Shown here piece after piece: positions 30,345 through 39,254 of a stretch of 64,000 nucleotides of DNA (its first letter is position 1; the number at the start of each line of letters is the position of its first letter). The position numbers were made by a program, and so were the translations under genes. This DNA comes from a virus. The stretch is from positions 57,868-121,867 of the IMG/VR virus record IMGVR_UViG_3300025732_000021. One strand, given 5' to 3'. The notes under the pieces were generated by a model, which saw only the letters and a program-made list of their open reading frames with translations, had not been told where the DNA came from and made no database searches.

Positions 30345-31132
30345 TACCCCATCGATTCTGGCGGAATGCCGTCTTTTATACCATCTTCAGCCCATAATTT
30401 AAATGCAGCCTGCATGTCTGGCCTTGCTTGTAATTTATCTAAATATTCACGTCTTTTATCAGGATATTTTTCTGGATCTATTGGATTTTCTTCTCCATTA
30501 AATCTATAACTTGTAATAGGGCAATAGTCCATACTAATAATTTCACAAAACTCTCCCTCTTTAAACTTACGTTTTGGTCTCCAGTGAATCTGATTTACAG
30601 CACTAAATACTATAGTTTGTCCTGGACCAAGTGTGTATCTTGTAAAGTTTCCAGTATCATCCCAGTTACCAACATATAGATCCCACTCAATATTAGTATC
30701 TGGACAATAATTAATAGTAACAAGATTTTCATCAGCATCTAAATGTGGAGGTAGTGCTGGACTATTATCACCATAACCATATTTTAAATTATAATCAATA
30801 TAATTCCAATGACATAGAGCGATTGGTTCTTTATATAAAGGTTTAGCAATTGAGTCTAATATTTCCTCACAATCTTTAGGCATATCAAATTCAATTAAAA
30901 CACGGGACATATTTTTTGCTATTTTTGGCTGAAACCTACTTTTAAATGTTCCAGTTCTAATATATCCATCTTCAATTCTATCGCCAATAACAAATGGTTC
31001 TAATTTTCTGTTTTCTTTAATGATTGACATAATTCTATTTTTTTGATCATCATTAAATAAGTTATCTATATAAAATGGTAATGGTTTATTGTACTTATCA
31101 AACCCAGTTAAATAATTATGAATCTGAGCCAT
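30344..31132 (-). CDS. Putative 2OG/Fe(II) oxygenase-like protein, tandem paralogue 3
   Basis: 262 residues from the ATG at 31132 (GGAGG eight bases before). The beta-helix-like core has PPHLDADENLVTINY (HxD), a NIEWDLYV block and QTIVFSAVNQIHWRPKRKFKEGEFCEI, with His in place of the distal iron ligand and nearby Arg/Lys. It shares this layout with the next two upstream genes. The classical GxRY-type 2-oxoglutarate Arg motif is not evident, so the cosubstrate is uncertain. Position between RecA and the nuclease suggests DNA or nucleotide as substrate, but that is only context. Confidence 0.62.
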   Translation of the reverse strand: MAQIHNYLTGFDKYNKPLPFYIDNLFNDDQKNRIMSIIKENRKLEPFVIGDRIEDGYIRTGTFKSRFQPKIAKNMSRVLIEFDMPKDCEEILDSIAKPLYKEPIALCHWNYIDYNLKYGYGDNSPALPPHLDADENLVTINYCPDTNIEWDLYVGNWDDTGNFTRYTLGPGQTIVFSAVNQIHWRPKRKFKEGEFCEIISMDYCPITSYRFNGEENPIDPEKYPDKRREYLDKLQARPDMQAAFKLWAEDGIKDGIPPESMG

Positions 31133-31733
31133 TTGTCCAACCTCCTGCATCAAAATATGCCTTTCTATATGCTGCAACCTTTTCGTCCATTCTTTGATTT
31201 AGGTCTGGTTCTTTTGGTCCAGATGTTGGATCTGAAAAATGACAGAATATCATTTCTACAAAATCACCTTCTTTAAATAAAGTTGGCTTTCTCCAATGAA
31301 CTTGATGAGTTCCACTAAAAGTTATAGCCTGATTATCTTTTAATACAAACTCTTTATCTGGCTCAACCACTATTGGCCAACTAATGTTTGAACTTAACTG
31401 ATAATCAAATGTAAACCTTGGCTCCTTAAAAGTTTCATCATAATGCGGAAATAAGGAAGGTTTAAAATGAAACTTGCCACAATTACTGGTTACGTTCTCA
31501 TATCTTGCAAAACAATGCTCTGTTAGTACTAAATTATTGTTTCCACTAACCTGTCTTGCTAATCTTGTAAATTTTTCTGCGACAGCATTTTCAAGTTGTA
31601 TAAATAGGTTTGCCTGACAATGCTCTTGTACAAAATTACCGCCAGTGTTTCTAGAAATAGATGCTCTTACAGAATTTATTCCATCCTGATTTAAGATATC
31701 ATCTAGTATTACATTATTTTCATTATGCTTCAT
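31116..31733 (-). CDS. Putative 2OG/Fe(II) oxygenase-like protein, tandem paralogue 2
   Basis: 205 residues. Matches its neighbours through LFPHYDETF (HxD), FDYQLSSNISWPIVV and QAITFSGTHQVHWRKPTLFKEGDFVEMIF (HWR block). The start codon overlaps the stop of paralogue 1 (TAATG at 31735-31731) after a GGAGG, so all three are translated as a coupled set. The N-terminal 60 residues differ from those of the other two, so substrate specificity probably differs. Confidence 0.62.
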   Translation of the reverse strand: MKHNENNVILDDILNQDGINSVRASISRNTGGNFVQEHCQANLFIQLENAVAEKFTRLARQVSGNNNLVLTEHCFARYENVTSNCGKFHFKPSLFPHYDETFKEPRFTFDYQLSSNISWPIVVEPDKEFVLKDNQAITFSGTHQVHWRKPTLFKEGDFVEMIFCHFSDPTSGPKEPDLNQRMDEKVAAYRKAYFDAGGWTNGSDS

Positions 31734-32365
31734 TATTTTCCTCCGTTATATTTTTCTGCAAAATCCCAAATTTCTTCACTTGTATAAGTACAATCATTTA
31801 TATTTTTATCCTCTAATTCAATATGAAAAAATAACATTTTAACATACTCTCCACTATTCCAACTTCTTTTTGCTCTCCAGTGGTAATTTTTAGTTGTTAT
31901 AATGCCAAGAGCATCATTATTTGACAATGAGTAGACGTCTTTATTTATTCCTATTGGCCAATCTATGTTTGAATCTAACTGATAGTCTAAGACAAAATCA
32001 GATGCGTCAGGATGGTCTTTATGTGGATTTAAATATGGCTGTCCGTTATCTCCATATTTTGGATTATATTCAACATATGTAATTCCAGTAATACCTGTTA
32101 CTTTCATATTCATTTCTGAACAAATATCATCAGCACATTCTTTTGCTACAGTAATAATTTCATACGGCAAAACAAACTTATCTATATCTAACCTAGAAAG
32201 TAACTCTTTCTTAATTGCAATAAATTTTTTATCATTCGGATACTCATGCCCAGTCTTTGAATCATACCAGTCTATCTGTTCTCTACTGGATAACTCTTTA
32301 TCAACACATTCATATATTTTTGCTATGTGTTCATTTGAAAAAACATTTTTTCTAATTAGACCCAT
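31733..32365 (-). CDS. Putative 2OG/Fe(II) oxygenase-like protein, tandem paralogue 1
   Basis: 210 residues, first of three. Core blocks: LNPHKDHPDASDFVLDYQLDSNIDWPIGI (HxD and the NIxWPI block) and DALGIITTKNYHWRAKRSWNSGEYVKML (HWR block). The shared scheme PH-x-D, Yx(2)-SNIxW, HWR-x(4-5)-F/W-x(1-2)-G-E/D-F/Y defines the family in this genome. The -10 box TATAAT six bases before its ATG (with GGAG in between) suggests that the trio begins its own transcript here. Confidence 0.62.
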   Translation of the reverse strand: MGLIRKNVFSNEHIAKIYECVDKELSSREQIDWYDSKTGHEYPNDKKFIAIKKELLSRLDIDKFVLPYEIITVAKECADDICSEMNMKVTGITGITYVEYNPKYGDNGQPYLNPHKDHPDASDFVLDYQLDSNIDWPIGINKDVYSLSNNDALGIITTKNYHWRAKRSWNSGEYVKMLFFHIELEDKNINDCTYTSEEIWDFAEKYNGGK

Positions 32366-32371
32366 ATCTCC

Positions 32372-32377
32372 ATTATA
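32372..32377 (-). promoter_or_regulatory. Candidate -10 box, TATAAT-N6-ATG
   Basis: TATAAT on the minus strand followed by six bases (containing GGAG) and the ATG at 32365. A transcript would be leaderless or nearly so. It overlaps the stop codon of the preceding gene. No clear -35. Confidence 0.45.
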
Positions 32378-32657
32378 CCTTATCGATTAACTCTTCTAAT
32401 ATGCTTAGTTCTATAATAGCAAGTCTAACTTTTTTATTTCCCTCTCCAAGGATAACCATAATTGCTGGGTCATTTCCATTTCTTATGGCATCAGTAGTTG
32501 CTTTAGCCCAAACATCATGGTTAAGGGTAAAGGATTTTGAATTTTCCTTAAAGTCTATAGTAAAATTTTTCCAAGTAGCGTCGCCCTTTTTTATATTTCT
32601 ACCAGAATTTTTATGCTGTTTAGCACCTATTCTTTTACTTTCATTTTTTTCACTCAT
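32373..32657 (-). CDS. Small phage protein, possible PD-(D/E)XK resolvase-like
   Basis: 94 residues. The core SGRNIKKGDATWKNFTIDFKENSKSFTL has a Gly/Lys-rich loop followed by a strand with D-x-K, and PAIMVILGEGNKKVRLAI as the next strands. I recall similar small phage proteins annotated as putative Holliday junction resolvases or PD-(D/E)XK nucleases, with the DFK(E) as part of the active site. This is tentative. The start overlaps the small zinc protein stop by 8 bases. Confidence 0.5.
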   Translation of the reverse strand: MSEKNESKRIGAKQHKNSGRNIKKGDATWKNFTIDFKENSKSFTLNHDVWAKATTDAIRNGNDPAIMVILGEGNKKVRLAIIELSILEELIDKV

Positions 32658-32826
32658 TTGTTTTTATTTTCTTATATCCTACTTTATAAAGTTGTACTTC
32701 AGAGAGATGTTTATCTTGACACATCCATGATGCCATGCCTGTTGCTGGATATAGTCTCATTGTTTTTACCTCTTTTTTACATACTTTACAAGAAAACTTT
32801 CCTTGATAAATAGAATATTTATCCAC
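32650..32826 (-). CDS. Small zinc-binding protein (58 aa), GTG start
   Basis: An ORF that fills the 160-base gap downstream of recA. It starts with GTG at 32826, overlapping the recA stop by 8 bases, and ends with TGA at 32650, overlapping the next ATG in ATGAGTGA. The 58-residue peptide has FSCKVCKKEV (C-x2-C), then TGMASWMCQDKHLS (Cys-x3-His), consistent with one zinc site, and a lysine-rich end. Coupled overlaps at both ends and the zinc pattern support a real gene. Role unknown. Confidence 0.7.
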   Translation of the reverse strand: MDKYSIYQGKFSCKVCKKEVKTMRLYPATGMASWMCQDKHLSEVQLYKVGYKKIKTNE

Positions 32827-33832
32827 TAATCTTATTCTTAATCATATCTTGTAGATCAAGATCCTCTCTTACACGATTTACAAAGGCATCTCTTCCTTGA
32901 ACCTTAGATCCATCTGGAAGCAAGTACCATGCTCCAGTACGTTCTACTATGCCAACAAGTTCAGCAGTGTCAACAAGATCAGCGACAGAATCAATGCCCA
33001 AACTATCGCCTCTAAAATAGAAGTCATACTCACCAGACTGAAAAGCAGGAGAAGTTTTGGAAAACTGGAGTTCCCATCTAATCTTTCTACCAACTTTTTC
33101 TTCAATAGCCTTGTCACCAACATATATTTTTCCTTTCAGTGCTTGATTATCAGATTCAGATGAAAATAATTTAACTACAGTAGAAGAATAAAACTTAGTT
33201 GCCTGCCCTCCAGTTGGTTGCTGGCTTGTATACATAGCATTAATATTATTTCTAGATTGAGAAATAAGTATTAGCAATGTTGGCTTCGCTTTATTATTTG
33301 CATAGTTAAGCATTTTCCAGGCATTGCTAAAGTCACGAGACTCAGCACCAATTTGTTTTGTATTTTCTAACTGCTTCAATTCTGACGAATCTTTTTCAAA
33401 ATAAATTGCTGGCAGCAAAGACGTAATTGAATCAACAACAATAATATCCACTCCAGCCTCTATTAGATTTACTCCAACATCGACCATTTCATTTATTGTC
33501 CTTGCCTGAGAAACAATTAATTTAGATGTATCTACTCCTAATTTTTCTGCCCAATCTTTATCATAAGACATTTCTGCGTCTATCCATGCACATATTTTGC
33601 CTTCTTTTTGAGCCAGTGCAATTGTCTGAAGACATAGAGATGATTTGGCGGATGACTTTGATCCCCAAATAAGCACTTGGCGACCATAAGGCAAACCACC
33701 ATTCAGTGCACGATTTAATCCAAAACTTGGTGTTACGGCATATTCTGTCTTTGGAACTTCGTCACCAACAAGAATGCTTTTTCTTAATTTAGGGTTTAGT
33801 TGTGCTAATACATCTTCAAGGCTAACCGACAT
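32819..33832 (-). CDS. recA: RecA-like recombinase with altered Walker A
   Basis: 337 residues. The core contains GGLPYGRQVLIWG, the P-loop GSKSSAKSS (57-65), ICAWIDAEMSYD (catalytic Glu region), IIVVDSITSLLP (Walker B) and LLILISQSRNNI. RecA has GPESSGKT; here Ala replaces the second Gly before the Lys, which is unusual but the Lys and Ser remain. The N-terminal oligomerisation part is short. It promotes strand exchange in repair and recombination-dependent replication. Overlaps the polymerase by 11 bases. Confidence 0.9.
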   Translation of the reverse strand: MSVSLEDVLAQLNPKLRKSILVGDEVPKTEYAVTPSFGLNRALNGGLPYGRQVLIWGSKSSAKSSLCLQTIALAQKEGKICAWIDAEMSYDKDWAEKLGVDTSKLIVSQARTINEMVDVGVNLIEAGVDIIVVDSITSLLPAIYFEKDSSELKQLENTKQIGAESRDFSNAWKMLNYANNKAKPTLLILISQSRNNINAMYTSQQPTGGQATKFYSSTVVKLFSSESDNQALKGKIYVGDKAIEEKVGRKIRWELQFSKTSPAFQSGEYDFYFRGDSLGIDSVADLVDTAELVGIVERTGAWYLLPDGSKVQGRDAFVNRVREDLDLQDMIKNKISG

Positions 33833-36800
33833 TTATATCCTCCAATATTACTGTACCGTCTTTAGTTTTACCCAATTCAAATTTATATGCATGTCCTTCT
33901 TCAATCTTCATATATGCTTTAGCAAATGCAGTAGGAAATACTGTTACTGGATGAAGTTCTCTAGAAGTATCTGCCAAAGTTAAAGAAGCCATTTTTTTGC
34001 CTGCTTTTGTTATTCTAGGCTTGAATGATATTACAAATAGTTCATCATCTTTGTATGGTAGCATCCTGTAATTTAAAAACTTAATTAATGCAGCATCTGA
34101 ATTTTTTATTTCATCCACAGGAACAGCACTAACAATTCTATTATCAGAACAGAGTGCAATATAACTTCGTCCAGCCTCAATTGTTGTTTGCTCTTCATCA
34201 AATACTCCTATGCTTCCAGTCTTATCTAATATTTCTACACGAGACCAACCTTTGCCACGCTTAATTCCTTTAACCATTCCCATAAGAATAAAAGATCCTT
34301 TTTCTTCAAAATCTTCTACAGGATTTATAAAAGCATGATAGTGTGATGGAACTGTCTGCGTGAATTCTGGCAAACCTAAATATTCATAAAGATTTTCACG
34401 AATCTCATTATCATTTCTTGGATTATCTGGAAATGTTGCAGCACCAATAACTCTTAATGCTTCCAATGCTCTACTGTTTACTCCATTTCCTTTTGTAAAC
34501 GTGAAATCTCTAAGTGCTTCAAAAGATTTAAAAGGTCGTGCCGATATATAGCGTTCTGCAATTTTATCAGAGATGAACTTGATCCCCGAGAGTCCAAACC
34601 GAATACCCTTACCCTCAATTTTAAAATCAATATCCGAATCATTAATGTGAGGCAACTTAATGCTAATGCCCATTCTTTTCGCTTCAATAAGATATTCAGT
34701 TCGTGCATCCTTGTCCCTTTCATTTTTTAGCAATGAGTACATAAACTCAATTGGATAATAATACTTTAGCCATGCCGTCCAATACGAGAGCGTAGAGTAA
34801 GCAACCGCATGAGACTTGTTGAACGAATAACCCGCATGCGCCTCAAAGTCATGCCATAAATCACGAGCCTGATTAGGACTAATAAACTTAGAAGCACCAT
34901 CAACGAACTTATCACGAAACGCATCAAACTCTCTAGCATCTTTCTTTTTACCAATGATCTTACGAACTTTATCAGCCTCAGACCACGACATTCCTCCCAA
35001 CTGAACACAGGCTTGCATAACCTGCTCTTGGTATAGGATACACCCATATGTTTCTTCTGTAAAAGGTTTCATGGTTTGGTGCAAATAATTAACTGACTGC
35101 CTACCATGCTTTCTTTCAATATAATCTTTTCCAATAGTATTCATGGCTCCTGGGCGAACAAGAGCATTTGATGCAGCCAATTCAGCAAGATTTTTTACTC
35201 CCATTTTAACTAAAAGGTTTGTATATGGTGTTGCTTCACATTGAAATACACCTTTTGTATAGCCTTCAGAAAGCATTTGGTAAACCTTTTGGTCTTGCAT
35301 ATCTAGTCCTAAAAGATTTATTTCTGTTCCTTCTCTTTCCTTAATAATCTTTAAGGTATCATTAATAACACTTAAAGTTTTAAGACCAAGTGCGTCGATT
35401 TTGATGAGTCCGATTTTTTCAGCCTCTTCCATATCAACTGCCACAACTGGTATACGATCATCGCTGCCAGGAGAGTTGCGTGTCTCCATCGGTGCGTACC
35501 TAAAAATAGGATTTTTACTAGTGACAACACCAGCAGCATGTATGCCAGTACCTCTAATACGGCCACGAAGTTGTTCTCCATATTGTTCCACCTCTGGATA
35601 TTTTTCTCTAAACCATGCAGTTGTTTTTGAAGTACAATATTCATCCCATGTATCTACTAACTTCAATACTTTGTTTACATCTGCTAATGGAATATTTAAT
35701 GCACGAGCAACATCTCGCACAACACCTTTATCCTTAAATTCTAAAAATGTAGCAATAGAAGCAACATGCTTATATTGTCTAACAAGATAATCTTTTACTT
35801 CGTCACGACGAGAATCTTGAATATCTGTATCAATATCTGGAAAGTCATTACGCTCTGGATTAATAAATCGGAAGAATAGAAGTCCGTGTTTTAATGGGTC
35901 AATATCTGTAATACCTAATGCATAACACAAAAGAGATCCAGCAGAAGATCCACGACCTGGACCAACCATGATTCCTTCTTTTTTAGCCCATGAAATCATG
36001 CTTTGTACAACTAGAAAATAAGGTCCAAAATTTTTATCTTTAATAACCTTTAATTCTTCTTCAAGTCTATCAAGATATTCTTGATTAGTGTCAAGCCCTT
36101 TATCTTTCAAACCCTCAATAGCCAGTTCTTTTAATTGTTTATCTGGATTTTTATATTGAACTGGCAATAAATTTAATCCATCTTGTATGTCATAATCTTC
36201 AATCTTATTGGCAAGATCAATAGTATTTTCATAAATGTCAGTTCTCCATACCGCCTGCTTTTCCATTGCCTCTTTGATTTCTTCATAAGATAATAGGTGA
36301 ATATCAAACTTATTAAATGACATCTGTCTATCAGCACCATATAAATAATCAAGACGCTTCATTAAGTCACCTTGCTTTTTAGACTTTTCATATGTAGCAT
36401 CTTTTTGAATCTTATTAGAATATGTATTAAGAATTAATTTTAATTCTTGAATCTCTTTTTGTGATTGATCAACATGATGACAGTCTGGAGTTACAATTGG
36501 CTTAATATTAAATTCATCTGCTAACTGTAAAATTGTTCTATTAATTGATTCATTATTATGTGGCATTACCTCAAGATAATAATCACCACCAAATTCTTCT
36601 TTAAACCATTTAATATATTTCTTTGCCATACCAAGTTCACCAAGTTCAATTGATTTAGCAACGATTCCGCTTGGGCATGCAGAAGATACAATTATGCCCT
36701 CTTTGTATTTGGAAAGAACTTCAAAATCTATTCTGGGTTTTTTGTAATAACCTTCTGTCCAAGCAATTTCATTTAATTTATTCAGATTTTCTAAACCAAC

Positions 36801-37100
36801 CTTGTTCTTGGCTAGAAGGATTATATGGTTATAAACCATATCTAGTTGATCGGTTCTTTCGCCTTTATCTCTTTGATCAAAGCGATCCTCACACATATAA
36901 CCTTCTATGCCAAGAATAGGCTTTATACCACTTGCTTTAGCAACACGATACATCTCTCTATGGCCAGAAAGGGAGCCATGGTCTGTAATCGATATTGCAG
37001 GCATACCCAAGTTTTTAGCACGTTCAACATATTCAGACGGCAACCCAATTCCGTCAAATAGTGAAAAATGGGTATGTAAATGAAGTGGTACGTAGTTCAT
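33822..37100 (-). CDS. dnaE: DNA polymerase III alpha subunit (DnaE-type family C polymerase)
   Basis: 1092 residues. N-terminal PHP domain: HLHTHFSLFDG and ISITDHGSLSG. Polymerase domain: GPGRGSSAGSLLCYALGITDIDPL and FPDIDTDIQDSRR with the catalytic Asp residues, then QYKHVASIATF and the tau-facing thumb/finger region. C-terminal helix-hairpin-helix and OB fold (GMVKGIKRGKGWSRVEILDK). It is similar in length to bacterial DnaE1 (about 1160) and the PHP metal residues appear present, so proofreading may be internal. It replaces the host replicase as in other large actinophages. Its own promoter lies two genes upstream. Confidence 0.93.
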   Translation of the reverse strand: MNYVPLHLHTHFSLFDGIGLPSEYVERAKNLGMPAISITDHGSLSGHREMYRVAKASGIKPILGIEGYMCEDRFDQRDKGERTDQLDMVYNHIILLAKNKVGLENLNKLNEIAWTEGYYKKPRIDFEVLSKYKEGIIVSSACPSGIVAKSIELGELGMAKKYIKWFKEEFGGDYYLEVMPHNNESINRTILQLADEFNIKPIVTPDCHHVDQSQKEIQELKLILNTYSNKIQKDATYEKSKKQGDLMKRLDYLYGADRQMSFNKFDIHLLSYEEIKEAMEKQAVWRTDIYENTIDLANKIEDYDIQDGLNLLPVQYKNPDKQLKELAIEGLKDKGLDTNQEYLDRLEEELKVIKDKNFGPYFLVVQSMISWAKKEGIMVGPGRGSSAGSLLCYALGITDIDPLKHGLLFFRFINPERNDFPDIDTDIQDSRRDEVKDYLVRQYKHVASIATFLEFKDKGVVRDVARALNIPLADVNKVLKLVDTWDEYCTSKTTAWFREKYPEVEQYGEQLRGRIRGTGIHAAGVVTSKNPIFRYAPMETRNSPGSDDRIPVVAVDMEEAEKIGLIKIDALGLKTLSVINDTLKIIKEREGTEINLLGLDMQDQKVYQMLSEGYTKGVFQCEATPYTNLLVKMGVKNLAELAASNALVRPGAMNTIGKDYIERKHGRQSVNYLHQTMKPFTEETYGCILYQEQVMQACVQLGGMSWSEADKVRKIIGKKKDAREFDAFRDKFVDGASKFISPNQARDLWHDFEAHAGYSFNKSHAVAYSTLSYWTAWLKYYYPIEFMYSLLKNERDKDARTEYLIEAKRMGISIKLPHINDSDIDFKIEGKGIRFGLSGIKFISDKIAERYISARPFKSFEALRDFTFTKGNGVNSRALEALRVIGAATFPDNPRNDNEIRENLYEYLGLPEFTQTVPSHYHAFINPVEDFEEKGSFILMGMVKGIKRGKGWSRVEILDKTGSIGVFDEEQTTIEAGRSYIALCSDNRIVSAVPVDEIKNSDAALIKFLNYRMLPYKDDELFVISFKPRITKAGKKMASLTLADTSRELHPVTVFPTAFAKAYMKIEEGHAYKFELGKTKDGTVILEDINVG

Positions 37101-37103
37101 CTA

Positions 37104-37766
37104 CTACCAGTCGATGTTTGTCGCTGATGTAGTAGATGGAGAGTCGAATCCAAGATAAAATGCTTCTTGTTCGGCATATGGCACACGACGAAGCGCCTTC
37201 TCCAATGGGTATGGCTCAATACCTTCCCACTTAAATGGCTCCTTATCTGGAGCAGATGGAATTAAAGTATAAGATGTTTCAGTTCCCTGACCATTACGCT
37301 TTAACTTCCATTGTAAATTTGAAATGCTACCAGTTTCTAGTGCATATTCACGAATTGTATTGAATGCGGATTGCTTGCTTACACCCATAGACCAAATTGC
37401 GACATAGGGCTTATCTTCAATCCCATCATCAACAAGAACATTACAATAAAAACGAAGACGACCACGCCATCCACTGTTTCCCTTTGGATCTTTGCGATAC
37501 ATCTCTTCAGCCCAGTCACGACCTTCTGTATCCATTGTGTCTACAGCCTTACGCTTATAGTCCTTTGGATTTGTATGTTCTTTTACAACAAGTGCAAGAC
37601 CACGGTCTTCTACATAATGTGCAGAATCTTCATCAAGTTCTTCGATGAATCTAATCTTTACAGATTGTCCATCTGCCAACTTGAGCCATCGCACCTTTGG
37701 TGCACCTTCATCATTTTTCTTATCGAGCAGGGCGTTGATATTTTTTAGTCCCTTAATAACGCTCAT
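37104..37766 (-). CDS. Putative ssDNA-binding protein
   Basis: 220 residues. N-terminal helix (INALLDKK), then VRWLKLADGQSVKIRFIEEL, a beta block seen in phage single-strand DNA-binding proteins of this kind, a basic middle (HTNPKDYKRK..GRLRFYCNVL) and an end TNIDW. The protein lies directly before the polymerase with only three bases between, and after a consensus promoter. I would expect it to coat ssDNA at the fork. Identity is supported by position and pattern, not by a match to a defined domain. Confidence 0.62.
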   Translation of the reverse strand: MSVIKGLKNINALLDKKNDEGAPKVRWLKLADGQSVKIRFIEELDEDSAHYVEDRGLALVVKEHTNPKDYKRKAVDTMDTEGRDWAEEMYRKDPKGNSGWRGRLRFYCNVLVDDGIEDKPYVAIWSMGVSKQSAFNTIREYALETGSISNLQWKLKRNGQGTETSYTLIPSAPDKEPFKWEGIEPYPLEKALRRVPYAEQEAFYLGFDSPSTTSATNIDW

Positions 37767-37788
37767 TTTTTCTCCTTTGTTTTATACT

Positions 37789-37817
37789 AGTATACATTAA
37801 AAGGTAACATCTGTCAA
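37789..37817 (-). promoter_or_regulatory. Consensus promoter TTGACA-N17-TATACT for the replication operon
   Basis: Minus strand: TTGACA (37817-37812), 17 bases, TATACT (37794-37789). The -35 is in the last codons of the halogenase. Leader of about 16 bases, with AAAGGAG before the ATG at 37766. Confidence 0.75.
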
Positions 37818-39254
37818 GTGCTTAGATAAATACTCTTTAACATCTATTCCTTCAAAGTTTTTTGCTTCATTATACAGTTTATCATATGCTTGCTTAGTTT
37901 GCAAATCTGAATACAAATTAGATCTATTAAACTGTCCAGTATTTACATATGTAGTCATCCATGACTGATATCCAAATGTTTTATTAGTATTTGAAATAAC
38001 GTATTGTGATATATAATCTTTATCTAATTCTCTTAATACATTTTCTGCATATTCTGGCATTTTATTTTCTATTTTAAAGTTTTTCCAAAATTCAGAATTA
38101 TCTTTGTCAGTTAAATAATGTATATAAATAAATCCTAATAGTTCTTTATTTTTTTGTAATATCAAATCATTATATTTTTCAATAACTGTTTCATTATTAT
38201 TTAATGTATATTCAGTTAAAAATTCTGGAGACGTAAACAATCTTAACATGTATATAGTAAGCATAATAGACGTAGCATGTAATGGTTCAAAGAATCCCGC
38301 AGCAAGCCCAACAGATAAACAATTTTTAACCCATGGTGTTTTATAATATCCTGGTTTAAAATCAAAATGATTAACTACTTTGACATCTTCTTTTTTAAAA
38401 AGAGTATAAATTTCTTCTAATGCATTTTCCTTAGATGTATATTTTGGATCGTATACATATCCGCATCCATATCTATGTTTTAACGGTGTCTTCCATACCC
38501 AACCATATTTCATTGCTATAATTTCTGTACACATAGAATAATTTTCATCTTGTGGTAAAAAGAATGCTAATGCTTTAGTACAAGGTAAACTTTCTGATGT
38601 ATCAACCCATTCAGATTGTAAGTGATGCCCAACAAATAAATTTTTAAATCCAGTAGCATCTATTAAAAAATCACATTGATAAGAACCAGACTCACAGTGT
38701 ATAACAGTAATATTTCCATTAAACTCTCCAACATGTTTAATTTTATCATCTATTATTTTTATTCCTCTTTTTGTTGACTCTTCTTTAAAAAATTCTGCTA
38801 ATTTAATAGCATCTAAATGCCATCCAATATATGGCCAAGATAGTTTATTTTTATTTGTAGCACTAAGTCCTTTATTAATATCATCTAAATTATTATTATT
38901 TGACATAACTTCTATAGATGCTAACTTAAATAATTCTAATTGTTCTTCTTTTGTAAGATCATTATCAGATACATAATTTATTAATGGATGAAAGTATGAA
39001 TCTTGTCTTTTAGACCATCCTATAAATTTTATACCGTTCTTTAATGTTGACCCAGTATGCTCTATAAATTTATCTATTGGTAATTCTAATTCATCAAAAA
39101 TATAAGCAAAGTTAGTTGTGGTTCCTTCTCCAGCACCCAGCACCCCAACTCTAGAACTATCTATTACCGTTATGTCTGCATGTGGCAATCTTTTATTAAT
39201 TGTTAAAGCAGCAAGATATCCAGCAGTACCGCCTCCAGCAACAACTACTTTCAA
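37797..39254 (-). CDS. Flavin-dependent halogenase (tryptophan-halogenase family), TTG start
   Basis: 485 residues from the TTG at 39254, which overlaps the upstream stop in TTGA and has GGAG eight bases before; an ATG 17 codons earlier would overlap more. Motifs: VVVAGGGTAGYLAAL (FAD), VLGAGEGTT, TLKNGIKFIGW with catalytic-type Lys72, FLIDATGFKNLFVG, and YGWVWKTPL (a GWxWxxP version of the GWxWxIP motif), then GLAAGFFEPLHATS. The GWxWxIP motif excludes simple monooxygenases. Sequence is quite different from the halogenase at 1-812. A cyanophage halogenase (VirX1) is known to be an active enzyme; the substrate here is unknown. Confidence 0.88.
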   Translation of the reverse strand: MKVVVAGGGTAGYLAALTINKRLPHADITVIDSSRVGVLGAGEGTTTNFAYIFDELELPIDKFIEHTGSTLKNGIKFIGWSKRQDSYFHPLINYVSDNDLTKEEQLELFKLASIEVMSNNNNLDDINKGLSATNKNKLSWPYIGWHLDAIKLAEFFKEESTKRGIKIIDDKIKHVGEFNGNITVIHCESGSYQCDFLIDATGFKNLFVGHHLQSEWVDTSESLPCTKALAFFLPQDENYSMCTEIIAMKYGWVWKTPLKHRYGCGYVYDPKYTSKENALEEIYTLFKKEDVKVVNHFDFKPGYYKTPWVKNCLSVGLAAGFFEPLHATSIMLTIYMLRLFTSPEFLTEYTLNNNETVIEKYNDLILQKNKELLGFIYIHYLTDKDNSEFWKNFKIENKMPEYAENVLRELDKDYISQYVISNTNKTFGYQSWMTTYVNTGQFNRSNLYSDLQTKQAYDKLYNEAKNFEGIDVKEYLSKHLTDVTF

